DNA of 54,146 bases from Candidatus Shapirobacteria bacterium. GTDB lineage: Bacteria > Patescibacteriota > Microgenomatia > UBA12405 > UBA6130. The stretch lies in contig JALWDZ010000005.1 of NCBI GenBank assembly GCA_027039485.1, forward strand, positions 1-54,146, in the 5' to 3' direction. Numbering within the stretch: position 1 is the first letter of the stretch; each line of letters begins with the position of its first letter. The position numbers were made by a program, and so were the translations under genes. The notes under the pieces were generated by a model. The model was not told where the DNA came from. It saw only the letters and a program-made list of their open reading frames with translations, and did no database searches. Positions 17,407 through 26,029 of this stretch are shown piece after piece.

Positions 17407-17784
17407 TTAGCTTGCTCCGGCGCTAGCTTCGCTCGGAGTGGCAGCCGGCGAACTTATTTGGGCTGCGCTCTGGCTAGCCGGCGTCACCGTTGGCAAAACT
17501 TCTAATGGTTCTGACGTTGCTTCCGCCGCCTGGCTCCCGTTTCTTTCGCTCCAGTTAATGGCCACCTCCCTAAGATCATAATAGCGCAATTTAGCCACCG
17601 TTGGTACCACTTCTAAAGGAAGGGCAGTGTTAAAACGCACCGCCCGAAAGGAAACCGAAGCCAATTGCCCCCGCGCATTTAGGCGCTGATAGCCTCCTCT
17701 AACTAGATCAATGGTCACCAAAAGAGTGGTAATTAACAAAACAGCAATAAGCCAATGCCAAAAACGCTTAGCTGTATTTTTCAT
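17407..17784 (-). CDS. Hypothetical single-span membrane protein in the PilN/PilO-like operon
   Basis: Not recognised as a family. 125 residues: a membrane segment at about residues 8-26 (FWHWLIAVLLITTLLVTI), an 80-residue extracytoplasmic region and a Ser/Ala/Thr/Pro-rich tail resembling a cell-wall spanning linker. ATG 17784 makes an ATGA overlap with the PilO-like stop; the longer TTG start at 17814 is less likely. Position right after PilN and PilO homologues is where pilP lies in type IV pilus operons, but no PilP similarity is visible. Confidence 0.7.
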   Translation of the reverse strand: MKNTAKRFWHWLIAVLLITTLLVTIDLVRGGYQRLNARGQLASVSFRAVRFNTALPLEVVPTVAKLRYYDLREVAINWSERNGSQAAEATSEPLEVLPTVTPASQSAAQISSPAATPSEASAGAS

Positions 17785-18449
17785 CGCTTTTTCTGCCTTG
17801 CTTTTGGCGACCAAAAAAGCAACCTGCCCCGTAATTGCAATTTTATTCCCGCAATTTCCTCCTCGCCTTCAATCTTGAGAGGGCTAAGCTTAAAGCTATT
17901 TACCTGGATCACCCGCCGGACGCGAGTAGTCTCCTGAAGAAAATTTTTAATCGCCGGATAATCGCCAACTAACTGAAGAGTAAAATCAAGCGCCCCTGGT
18001 TGCCGTGTCTGCCGGGGGGGCACTATTTTGCCAAAATTAACATCTGCCACCGTTAATTTATTGTCCAAAGCTAGCCCCAAAACTTGAGCTAGGCCGGATG
18101 TCAAAGCTAAAGAATGGGGATAATACTCTTCCAAAATATTCATCTTGCCTGCCAGCTGGGCGAAAGCGTCTTGGGCCACAATTATCTGGTTTATAGTCTG
18201 TGTTTCCTGGCGTACCAGTCGGCGTTTAGTTTTTATTTGCCCCACAAGATCGGTTATTGCCAAGACAGCCGGCCGGAGCGCAAAAAGCAAAAGAAAAAAC
18301 AAAAGCAAGAGGGAGAAAACAGTTTCTAAATAAAGCCAGTTACGGGGATTTTCTTCCCAAGCGCGCAATTTCTGGCTTTCGAAAAGCAAAATTTTGGTTT
18401 TTAGGCTATTCTTTAGTTTCCCAAATGGAACTGCTATTTCCTTCTTCAT
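17781..18449 (-). CDS. PilO-like type IV pilus assembly protein
   Basis: Likely inner-membrane component of a type IV pilus-like machine. 222 residues: cytoplasmic N-terminus, one membrane segment (about residues 43-65), a coiled-coil stretch (QIKTKRRLVRQETQTINQI), then a ferredoxin-like domain ending in VGDYPAIKNFLQETTRVRRV, the typical PilO region. Three bp downstream of the PilN-like gene. Assignment rests on architecture and gene order. Confidence 0.7.
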   Translation of the reverse strand: MKKEIAVPFGKLKNSLKTKILLFESQKLRAWEENPRNWLYLETVFSLLLLFFLLLFALRPAVLAITDLVGQIKTKRRLVRQETQTINQIIVAQDAFAQLAGKMNILEEYYPHSLALTSGLAQVLGLALDNKLTVADVNFGKIVPPRQTRQPGALDFTLQLVGDYPAIKNFLQETTRVRRVIQVNSFKLSPLKIEGEEEIAGIKLQLRGRLLFWSPKARQKKR

Positions 18450-18452
18450 GCT

Positions 18453-19013
18453 CTAATTAGCTAAAAGAACAGAAATATGTAATCTAGTGCCAGCCTGCAA
18501 ACTGTCGCGCTCCCCCCGGCCGACATCAATGCTCTTCACCCTCCGGTCACGGCTTAATTTATTAATAAAGCTGGCCAGTTCGCCTTCTGAATTAACATCT
18601 AAAACAAAATCCATTCGCCGTTGACCATTTGTTGCTGCCGGAACCACCTGGACACTGGTTACCCGCAAATTAGCCGGCAAGTCGTCTTCCAAAATAGTTA
18701 ATGGTTGGGCAGGATTCTTTCTCTGTTTTAAAGTTGCGGCAATTGTTTCCAACCAATTGGCAACCTGAAGATATTCTTGGCGGAACTGGCGAGTAGAGTC
18801 TATAACCGCCTGTTTTTCCTGGAGCATTTCTGTTAAATCGTTATTGCGCGCATCCAACCAGAAACGGGAAATAAAAGCTGAAAAGACTACCAATTCAGTT
18901 ATCAGGACCATAAAACGGCCTGGACCAGTCATCCAATTGGTAAGCCTTTCCCAAAAATAGCCAGCTGGGTTTTCAGGACCCAAAAGTGAGATTTTTTTCT
19001 TTTTCCCCATCAT
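18453..19013 (-). CDS. PilN-like type IV pilus assembly protein
   Basis: Predicted bitopic protein pairing with the PilO-like product. 186 residues: short basic cytoplasmic N-terminus beginning GKKKKISLLGPENP (the PilN-type start that contacts PilM in other bacteria), membrane segment near residues 34-52, coiled coil, and a small domain ending SFINKLSRDRRVKSIDVG. Start is ATG 19013 or the next codon 19010; TATACT ends 4 or 7 nt upstream. No pilM, pilB or pilin gene is present in the window. Confidence 0.7.
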   Translation of the reverse strand: MMGKKKKISLLGPENPAGYFWERLTNWMTGPGRFMVLITELVVFSAFISRFWLDARNNDLTEMLQEKQAVIDSTRQFRQEYLQVANWLETIAATLKQRKNPAQPLTILEDDLPANLRVTSVQVVPAATNGQRRMDFVLDVNSEGELASFINKLSRDRRVKSIDVGRGERDSLQAGTRLHISVLLAN

Positions 19014-19023
19014 CTTCAGTATA
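19014..19023 (-). promoter_or_regulatory. Leaderless -10 promoter of the PilN-like gene
   Basis: Minus strand TATACT is followed by GAAG and two consecutive ATG codons (gaps 4 and 7 nt). Confidence 0.55.
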
Positions 19024-19043
19024 GGCTAAAAGCGAAGATGATG

Positions 19044-20660
19044 TCAAAAAAGCTTAAGTTTGGCCAAAAACTGCTCCCAGGCAGGGGCAAAAAAATCAAA
19101 AATGCGGCATTGCCAAGAAAGAAAAAGATAAACAGCGCTTCCGCCTAAAAAAGAAAAGGTGGTCAGCCAAAAAAGACCGAAAACATGTTGGCTGTCAAAA
19201 ACAAAGGCATCAAAGAAGTGCATCAAGCCCCAGGTCGCTAGTCCTGTCAAAAGGTTAATCAAAAAAAGCCAGCCAAAGAAAGTGCCATTAATTTGGATTT
19301 CCTCTTGCCAATGGTTCAGGCGGGCCACTAAAATAACAAAAAGGATTGTGAATTGGAGAAGGCTAGCCAGGGAAATGGCCAAGACAATAGCATAAATACC
19401 CCAGTGAAAATAATAAATGCCGGGAACGCTCACCAAAATATCAGCTACCAAAGCCCAAAAGGCAGCCCAGGAAGTTGTTTTGGTATCCTGCCAGGCGTAA
19501 AAAACCCGCACCAAAATTTGGATACCAGCCTGGGCTAGAATCGCCGGGGCTAAAAACGCCAAAAGGCGGCCAGTGGTCAAGGTAGCTGGCCAAGGAAATT
19601 GGCGGCTGCCGAAAAGCAAGCGGACCAGCTGGAGGCGGAGAACTAGCATCATTACCGTCACGAAAGAAGTCAGATAAAACACTAAATGAAAGGCTTTAAG
19701 AAACCGATCGCGAAAAGCTCGCCGCCGCTGGCGGGCCATTAAGGCCGAAAAGGAGGGCAGAACCGCTTGGCCCAAGGTAATCCCAAAAAGGCGGACCGGG
19801 ATCACGTAAAGATGTTGGGAAAGATAAAATAGAGACAGGCTGCCGGCAGGCAAAGCGCTCGCCAGAAAGATCGCCAAAGCATCGCCGATTTCATTCATCA
19901 CCAAAGCGACTGCCCGGGGGAGCATCAAGGTAAAAATTTTCTTTAATTCCGGACTCCAGAAAAAGCGCGGCCGGGATAAATAAAAACCGGTTTTGAAAAG
20001 AGCTGGCAGTTGGATTAGCCAGTGGCCGGCTGCACCAATAACCACTCCCAAAACCGGCGCTTCAATCCCTAGAGAAGGCGCCCAAAAAAGGATAGCCAAA
20101 ATAATGGCCAGGTTGTAAAAAATTGGCGCCAGAGCCGGAAAAAGAAACCGCCGCCGGGCCTGAAGAACGCCGGTGGTCAAACTGCTAAGCAAGAAAAATC
20201 CCTGACCAATAAGCATTAAGCGAAGCAAATGGGTCATTAAGGTTAATTGCCGCGGAGAAAAACCAGGGGCCAAAAGCCGCGCCAGCGGAAAAGCAAAAAC
20301 ATAAATTAGACCCCCCAAAATTAGAAAAAAGAGGCCCAAAATAAGAGCCAGATTTACCGTTAGGGCATAGGCCCGGCGGTGGTTACGCAGCCAGGTGGCA
20401 GTAAAAACGGGAATAAAAGCGGCCGCTAAAGAACCGCTTACCAGAAGGGTAAAAAGGAAATCGGGAATTTTAAAAGCAGCGTTATAAACATCCAATTGAG
20501 GAGCGCAACAAGCATAAAAAGTGGCGTAAAGCAAACGGTCCCGCCAAAGCCCCAGAAGCATAGAAACTGTAAAGGTGATTAGCAACAAAAGCGCTGCCGA
20601 GGTAACAGTTTTCTGCCGCCGCCAGAGGTGCCGAAAAGATAATTTAATTCTATAAGGCAT
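19044..20660 (-). CDS. murJ: MurJ lipid II flippase (MviN family)
   Basis: Flips lipid II across the membrane for peptidoglycan synthesis. 538 residues, about fourteen hydrophobic segments. The N-terminal signature is VYNAAFKIPDFLFTLLVSGSL followed by AAAFIPVF, typical of MurJ. Internal RLFGITLGQAVLPSFSALMA is the second family block. The start ATG 20660 follows TGCTATCCT by 9 nt and also has AAAGAGG nearby, a weak ribosome site. Thirty bp separate its stop from the PilN-like gene. Confidence 0.93.
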   Translation of the reverse strand: MPYRIKLSFRHLWRRQKTVTSAALLLLITFTVSMLLGLWRDRLLYATFYACCAPQLDVYNAAFKIPDFLFTLLVSGSLAAAFIPVFTATWLRNHRRAYALTVNLALILGLFFLILGGLIYVFAFPLARLLAPGFSPRQLTLMTHLLRLMLIGQGFFLLSSLTTGVLQARRRFLFPALAPIFYNLAIILAILFWAPSLGIEAPVLGVVIGAAGHWLIQLPALFKTGFYLSRPRFFWSPELKKIFTLMLPRAVALVMNEIGDALAIFLASALPAGSLSLFYLSQHLYVIPVRLFGITLGQAVLPSFSALMARQRRRAFRDRFLKAFHLVFYLTSFVTVMMLVLRLQLVRLLFGSRQFPWPATLTTGRLLAFLAPAILAQAGIQILVRVFYAWQDTKTTSWAAFWALVADILVSVPGIYYFHWGIYAIVLAISLASLLQFTILFVILVARLNHWQEEIQINGTFFGWLFLINLLTGLATWGLMHFFDAFVFDSQHVFGLFWLTTFSFLGGSAVYLFLSWQCRIFDFFAPAWEQFLAKLKLF

Positions 20661-20706
20661 TGCCTCTTTAGGATAGCATGCCCTTGCTAAGAGGACAACG
20701 AGTTGC

Positions 20707-20718
20707 TAAAATAACACC
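20707..20718 (+). promoter_or_regulatory. Extended -10 leaderless promoter of rpsT
   Basis: TGCTAAAAT with TAAAAT at 20707-20712, then 6 nt and ATG 20719. No Shine-Dalgarno sequence precedes this ribosomal protein gene. Confidence 0.6.
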
Positions 20719-21012
20719 ATGCCAATCACTAAATCGGCAAAAAAAGCCTTGCGCCAGTCACAGAAACGCCATCTTGTTAATTTGCGGCTTAAGCGACGGC
20801 TTAAGGCAGCCTTGAAAGAAGTTAGCCACCAAGCTAACGGCAAGACAATAGCTGCTGCCTACAAGGTCATTGATTTAGCAAAAAAACACCACCTTATCCA
20901 CCCCAACAAAGCCCGGCGCTTAAAAAGCAAAGTGGGCCGGCAACTAAAACCAACAACCCCCAAAACAAAAGCAAAAGCTAAAACAAATAAAAAGCCAGTT
21001 GCGAAAAAATAA
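20719..21012 (+). CDS. rpsT: 30S ribosomal protein S20
   Basis: Binds 16S rRNA at the bottom of the small subunit. 97 residues: MPITKSAKKALRQSQKRH at the start, then RLKAALKEV and HHLIHPNKARRLKSKV, the standard S20 blocks. The last 25 residues are Lys/Ala/Thr/Pro-rich, a common S20 extension. Transcribed divergently from murJ. Confidence 0.96.
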   Translation: MPITKSAKKALRQSQKRHLVNLRLKRRLKAALKEVSHQANGKTIAAAYKVIDLAKKHHLIHPNKARRLKSKVGRQLKPTTPKTKAKAKTNKKPVAKK

Positions 21013-21036
21013 AGAGCATCTTATCATTAGTCAGTG

Positions 21037-22476
21037 ATGAAAAAGCACTGGCCATTGTGGGCGACTCTCTTTTTGTTAACCATTTTTCTTCTTCCTGGCC
21101 TCTTTGCTCCCCTCCAGTATGGCGATGAGTGCATCTATCTCACCATTGGCAACGCTCTTCGCCACGGTGCTGTCCTTTACCGCGATATCCACGATAACAA
21201 GCCGCCGTTTATTTATCTTTTGGCTGCGGCCAGTCTTGGTCATCTCTGGCTTTTCCGCCTCTTTAGCCTTCTTGCGGTTCTGGGACAATTTTCCCTCATT
21301 TACTTTTTTCTCAAAAAAATCATCGCCCCGCGGCAAATTTTTTCCATTCTTCTCTTAGGCATCCCTTTAGCCCTTATTTTTGAAGGCCGGGTAGCTAATG
21401 GGGAAATTTTTATGATGCTTCCCATTCTCTTGGCCGCCTTTTTCCTTTGGCAAAAGAGGCAGACTCTTACCTTCAACCAAGCATTTTTAGCCGGGCTCAT
21501 TTTTAGCCTGGGCATTCTTTTCAAGGCTCCGGCCGGTCTTGATGTTGTCGGCATTACTCTGGCCTTCTTTTGGCTCTTACCCAAACCCCAACGGCGGCTC
21601 CTTTGGCCATTAGCTTTTGGCGTGGCCACGCCAATTTTGCTTTCCCTCCTCTACTTTGCTCTGCGAGGCGGTTTTACCCCCTATCTCCGTTCTGCCCTCT
21701 TGCAAAATATTGGCTATCTTTCCAGTTGGTCGGGCCACAGTTACCGGAGACTTTTTGGCCGCACTTTACTTCTCCTAATGCTCTGGGGCGTTCTTTATTG
21801 GCAACGGCGCCAATTCCAGCCCTTTTGCCTTCTCGGAGCCAGCTGGTTCCTTTGGGCCCTTTTCGGCGCCCTCCTTTCCGGCCGCCCCTATCCTCATTAT
21901 TTCTGGGAAACTTTGCCTTCCCTTCTCCTTCTTGCTGCCTGCCCTTTTCTCCGGCGAAAAGAAATAGCCTTGCCAAGTTTAGCCAGCCTCCTCCTCGTCC
22001 TTAGCTGGTTTTCTTTCCACTTTTGGTGGTACCCTCAGCTAGCTTATTACCGCAATTTTATTGCCTATCTTAGCGGCCAGAAAAGCCTCCGGCAATACCG
22101 CCAATTTTGGGGCCAACGCTGCCTGGCCAACTATCGCCTGGCCAATTTCATCCGCCAAACTGTTCCCGATAATCAACCCATTTTTATTTGGGGCGACGCT
22201 GCCTGTGTTTATGCCCTCAGCCACCATCCGCCAGTCGGCCGCTACACAGTTAATTATCATATCTACGACTACAACGGCTTTGCCGCCACCCTGCAAGCCC
22301 TCCGCCAACGACAACCGGCAATTATTATCAAAATGGCCGGCGAAAAGCGGTCTTGGCCAGCCCTAGACCAATTTTTAGAGCAACACTATTACCTCATCCA
22401 CCAAAATTTTGTCCCCGACAGTATCTACCGCCGCTTTCCCGACCGCTGGCACAATCTCGGTATGTCTTTCCGTTAG
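21037..22476 (+). CDS. GT-C glycosyltransferase, PMT/ArnT-like
   Basis: Membrane glycosyltransferase, 479 residues, about ten hydrophobic segments. The first loop reads LQYGDECIYLTIGNALRHG and then RDIHDNKPPF, both hallmarks of the PMT_2/GT39-like group. The C-terminal soluble tail ends IYRRFPDRWHNLGM. ATG 21037 follows GTG 21034; TATCAT lies about 9 nt upstream, so a very short leader is likely. The sugar and acceptor are unknown. It is followed by repeat block R2. Confidence 0.83.
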   Translation: MKKHWPLWATLFLLTIFLLPGLFAPLQYGDECIYLTIGNALRHGAVLYRDIHDNKPPFIYLLAAASLGHLWLFRLFSLLAVLGQFSLIYFFLKKIIAPRQIFSILLLGIPLALIFEGRVANGEIFMMLPILLAAFFLWQKRQTLTFNQAFLAGLIFSLGILFKAPAGLDVVGITLAFFWLLPKPQRRLLWPLAFGVATPILLSLLYFALRGGFTPYLRSALLQNIGYLSSWSGHSYRRLFGRTLLLLMLWGVLYWQRRQFQPFCLLGASWFLWALFGALLSGRPYPHYFWETLPSLLLLAACPFLRRKEIALPSLASLLLVLSWFSFHFWWYPQLAYYRNFIAYLSGQKSLRQYRQFWGQRCLANYRLANFIRQTVPDNQPIFIWGDAACVYALSHHPPVGRYTVNYHIYDYNGFAATLQALRQRQPAIIIKMAGEKRSWPALDQFLEQHYYLIHQNFVPDSIYRRFPDRWHNLGMSFR

Positions 22477-23094
22477 GTACTAAGTGCCAACCAAATCCCA
22501 AATTACAAACCTGCCTGCGCAAAGACATCCCAAGCACCAAATCACAAGCAAATCCTAAATCCTAATGACCCAAATCCTAAACAAATCCAAAATTCAAATG
22601 ATCAAATGACAAAAACTCAAGACGCTCCCTCTTGTCATCCCGCCCTTTCATAAGAAAGGGCGGGATCTAGTGAGCGGAGCGAGCGCATGAAAGTTTAAGT
22701 TATAAAATTGCGCTTCGCTAGATTTTTACCCCGACTCTGCCAGCTGGTGGAACGTCCTGGGGCTTCGCTTCGCTCAGAATGACGCGGTTTAAAAATGTTT
22801 TGAGCATTTGGATTTTGAACATTTGAACATTGTTTAGGATTTAGGATTTTGGTAATTAGGATTTGTTTGCCACTTGGAATTTGTGATTTTGTGCTTTTTG
22901 ACCTAGCTCCTCCAACCTAGTTCCTAGTTCCATTCTTTAACTTTCCACTTTAACTTCTTTTTCACCTTACACTTTTCATTTTTCATTTTTCCCGAGGTGT
23001 AGGTAGGTTTCCACCGCCCAGGTGGAAAATTCGGGATGTCCAGTATGTCTGGGCCACTGCACCGCTTTTGATTGCCGCTGGAAGCTGAAAATTG
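22477..23094. repeat. Intergenic repeat mosaic R2, most complete copy with both arms
   Basis: A left arm (about 22488-22640) with CAAATCCTAAATCC and AAATGATCAAATGAC runs into a perfect hairpin ATCCCGCCCTTTC-ATAA-GAAAGGGCGGGAT (22637-22666), then CTAGTGAGCGGAGCGAGCG ending CATG (22667-22689). A right arm (about 22793-22905) is roughly the reverse complement of the left one: GTTTAGGATTTAGGATTTTG and GTGATTTTGTGCT. CTAGCTCC units, CACTT stretches and a CCCGA/TCGGG hairpin (about 22991-23035) follow. No gene is visible. Confidence 0.82.
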
Positions 23095-23109
23095 TAAAAT
23101 AAGAAACCG

Positions 23110-24612
23110 ATGAAAAAACTGGGCGTTTCCCGACAACGCTTGCTAGAAATCTTTCCTGGCTTCCTTTCCTGGAGCATCATCCTTTTCCCTTTTTGGGGCG
23201 CTTTCTTTGTCCCCCGCCTGGTGGCCTATTTTACCGTGGCCTTCTTGGTTTTTTGGTTTTACCAGTCATTCAAAAACCTATTTTTGGGCATTCGCGGCTA
23301 CCGCAATATCCAAAAGGCAGCTAAAATTTCCTGGCGCCAACTTTATCAAAAAGAAAAAAAGCCTTCCTGGCTGCCCTGGCACAAAATTTACCATGTGGTT
23401 ATCATCCCCAACTATAACGAGCCGGCAGCAAAGTTAGCCGCCACTTCTCTCAAATCGCTTAGCCAACAAGAAGAAATTGATAAAAAGCAGCTTATTGTTG
23501 TTCTTGCCATGGAAGCCCGGGCCAAAAATGCCCAGAGCAAGGCCCGCCAGCTAAAGAAACAGTTTGCCGGCCAATTTGGCCACTTGCTAGTCACATTTCA
23601 CCCCGGCAACCTCCCCGGCGAAATTAAAGGAAAGGCAGCCAACGAAGCCTGGGCTGCCAGAAAGGTAAAACAATTTTTAGTGGACCAAAAGGGCTATTCT
23701 TTAGACTACCTTACCGTAACCAGCTGCGATGCTGACGCCCAATTTCACCCCCGTTACTTTGCTGCCCTAACCTATTTCTTCGCTCGCGATCCCCGGCGCT
23801 ACCAGCGCTTCTGGCAGAGCCCTATTTTCTGGTACAACAACCTCGACCGGGTTCCCGTTCCCATCCGCATTATCGGCATTATCGGCAACATCAACCATGT
23901 CAGCCATATTCAAGATCCCGACCATTTGCATTTCAACTACTCCACCTATTCCCTTTCTTTCCGGCTGCTTAATCAAGTTGGCTATTGGGACCGCGATATT
24001 ATTCCCGAAGATTGGCATCTTTTCCTCCAGGCCTTTTTTGCCACTAAAGGTCAAGCTAGCATTCAACCCATCTTTTTACCCACCAGCATTGACGCTCCCG
24101 AGGGAGAGAGTTTTTGGGATGCCTTGAAAAACCGTTACTTCCAATGCCAGCGCCACGCCTGGGGGGTTACTGATATTCCTTATGCCATCACCCAAGCCAA
24201 GAATCATCCCGAGATTCCCCTCAGCCTCCGCCTAGCCCGGATCTACAAAATGCTCGAAACCCACCTCCTCTGGTCAACCAACTGGTTCATTCTCACCCTC
24301 AACGCCTGGCTGGTAACCCTTCTCAACCCCCGCTTTTTCCAAACTACCCTTGGCTATAATCTCCCCAAATTCTCTGGCGCCATTCTTACCGTCTGCCTTT
24401 TAGCCCTTTTAGGAGTTATCATTTTAGACTTTCGCCTCCGCCCGGCTAATATCAAAGCCCGCAATCTTGGCGATTACCTGAAAGAGTTCCTCCAGTGGCT
24501 TATCTTGCCCCTGGCTTCTCTCTTCATGGCCGTCCTTCCCGGCCTCGATGCCCAAACCCACCTCATGCTCGGACGGCGGTTAGAATACCGGACTACCAAA
24601 AAACTGGCATGA
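23110..24612 (+). CDS. Processive family 2 glycosyltransferase, cellulose-synthase-like membrane protein
   Basis: Membrane-embedded GT2 (GT-A) enzyme probably making or exporting a polysaccharide or glycolipid. 500 residues: two N-terminal helices (about 16-55), catalytic domain with IIPNYNEP, SCDADAQFH (DxD), IPEDWHLFLQ (catalytic Asp) and YFQCQRHAWG (QxxRW-like), then three or four C-terminal helices. TAAAAT ends 9 nt before ATG 23110. Downstream gene overlaps by ATGA. No PilZ-type regulatory domain is seen. Confidence 0.85.
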   Translation: MKKLGVSRQRLLEIFPGFLSWSIILFPFWGAFFVPRLVAYFTVAFLVFWFYQSFKNLFLGIRGYRNIQKAAKISWRQLYQKEKKPSWLPWHKIYHVVIIPNYNEPAAKLAATSLKSLSQQEEIDKKQLIVVLAMEARAKNAQSKARQLKKQFAGQFGHLLVTFHPGNLPGEIKGKAANEAWAARKVKQFLVDQKGYSLDYLTVTSCDADAQFHPRYFAALTYFFARDPRRYQRFWQSPIFWYNNLDRVPVPIRIIGIIGNINHVSHIQDPDHLHFNYSTYSLSFRLLNQVGYWDRDIIPEDWHLFLQAFFATKGQASIQPIFLPTSIDAPEGESFWDALKNRYFQCQRHAWGVTDIPYAITQAKNHPEIPLSLRLARIYKMLETHLLWSTNWFILTLNAWLVTLLNPRFFQTTLGYNLPKFSGAILTVCLLALLGVIILDFRLRPANIKARNLGDYLKEFLQWLILPLASLFMAVLPGLDAQTHLMLGRRLEYRTTKKLA

Positions 24613-24983
24613 AAAAATACTTTTTGGGAGCTCTAGGGCGCATCGGTTTGCTCTGGCAACAGCCAACTATCGCCCCTCTCGTTTACCTAAACTTTCTCCT
24701 CATCGGCAGCCAATTCATCCTCATTCTAGTCTTAGGCCGCCTCCTTCCGCCACTGATCCCTCTTTTCTATAGCCGCCCCTGGGGCCAGCTCCAATTAACC
24801 TCGCCGAATTTCTTGTTTCTTCTGCCAGCACTTTCCCTAGCCGTCCTCTTCCTCAATAGCCTTTTGACAACTATTTTTCTCAAGGAAACAATCTTTGCCC
24901 AACTTTACACTTGGACTAGCAATCTCTTTGCTTTCCTCCTCCTTTTAGCTTTAAGCCGCTTATTTTTTACTTTTCTCTTTTAA
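24609..24983 (+). CDS. Hypothetical small membrane protein
   Basis: Function not recognised. 124 residues with three hydrophobic helices and the loop PLIPLFYSRPWGQLQLTSP between the first two. ATG 24609 forms an ATGA overlap with the GT2 gene and is much better than the longer frame start at 24495. It ends TAATG, shared with the next gene. Being sandwiched between a GT2 enzyme and a WecA-like transferase suggests a glycan or envelope role. Confidence 0.75.
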   Translation: MKKYFLGALGRIGLLWQQPTIAPLVYLNFLLIGSQFILILVLGRLLPPLIPLFYSRPWGQLQLTSPNFLFLLPALSLAVLFLNSLLTTIFLKETIFAQLYTWTSNLFAFLLLLALSRLFFTFLF

Positions 24984-26029
24984 TGGGCAACATTATTCAC
25001 ATTTTTAGCTACCCCTTCTTAACCGCCTTTGCTTTCACCGCTATAACCACGCCAGCCGTGATTCGTTTTTTTCGCCGCCACCGTTGGCTTGACGACCCCC
25101 GCCAAAAGCGAGTCAACGTTACCCACCTCTATCCTGTCCCCCGCGGCGGCGGCTTGCCGATTGCCATCGGCCTTCTTGCCGCCATCCTCCTTTTCCTTCC
25201 CCTGGATACCAAAGTGTTGGCCGTTCTTTTAGCCATTACCATCAATCTAGTCGTTGGCCTCCTTGATGATATCCACAACCTCAACCCCTACCTCCGGCTG
25301 ACAACTAACACCCTCGCCGCTCTTTGCCTCGTTCTGGCCGGCATCAAAATCGCCTTTGTTACCCACCCTTTCTTGGCTCACCAGGTGCTTTTCCTAAGCC
25401 AAAAATGGTTCTTTATTTCCCTCGGCGATTTGCTAACCATCGTTTGGTTCGTTTGGATGACCAATGTTGTCGGCTGGGCCGGAGGCATCGAAGGGCAATT
25501 ACCCGGCCTGGTAAGCATTGCTGCGGTTATTATCGGCATCCTGGGCATCCGTTTCAGCCAAGACTTAACCCAATGGCCCCTTATCAGTTTGGCCGGGGCG
25601 GTAGCCGGAGCCTATCTTGGTTTTCTCCCCTACAATTTTTATCCCCAGCAAATTATGCCCGGTTATTCTGGCAAAAGCATTGCCGGGCTGCTTTTGGGCA
25701 TTTTAGCCGTGCTTTCTGGCGCCAAGCTGGCAACCGCCATCCTTGTCTTAGGCATTCCCATGGCCGACGGCATTCTGGCCATTAGCCGCCGTCTTTGGCG
25801 GGGCCAATCGCCAGTCTGGGGTGACGCCGAATACCTCCACCACCTTCTTTTCCGCCTCGGCTGGCCCCGGACTAAAATTGCCATCCTTTACTGGCTCTTT
25901 TCCCTCATTTTGGGCATTCTTGTTCTCAATTTAAACAGCCGCCAGAAAATTTATGCTTTCCTTTTGGTTTTTATCGTCTTGGTGGCTTTTTCCCTTTTCC
26001 TCAAACGCCTCTTAGCCCAGCGCCATTAG
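24983..26029 (+). CDS. WecA/TagO/MraY-family polyprenyl-phosphate sugar-1-phosphate transferase, atypical
   Basis: Expected to load a sugar phosphate onto undecaprenyl phosphate, starting a glycan chain. 348 residues, about ten helices. Conserved: PVPRGGGLPIAIG, VGLLDDIHNL (the DD motif) and GDAEYLHHLLFRLGW (HxxH-like loop III). Divergent: where WecA has an NxxNxxDGxDGL block, this has NVVGWAGGIEGQLPG (Asp to Gly and Asp to Glu), and the FMGDxG motif reads MPGYSGKS. Start ATG shares a base with the upstream stop. Convergent overlap of 4 bp with the PEGA gene. Substrate unknown. Confidence 0.85.
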   Translation: MGNIIHIFSYPFLTAFAFTAITTPAVIRFFRRHRWLDDPRQKRVNVTHLYPVPRGGGLPIAIGLLAAILLFLPLDTKVLAVLLAITINLVVGLLDDIHNLNPYLRLTTNTLAALCLVLAGIKIAFVTHPFLAHQVLFLSQKWFFISLGDLLTIVWFVWMTNVVGWAGGIEGQLPGLVSIAAVIIGILGIRFSQDLTQWPLISLAGAVAGAYLGFLPYNFYPQQIMPGYSGKSIAGLLLGILAVLSGAKLATAILVLGIPMADGILAISRRLWRGQSPVWGDAEYLHHLLFRLGWPRTKIAILYWLFSLILGILVLNLNSRQKIYAFLLVFIVLVAFSLFLKRLLAQRH

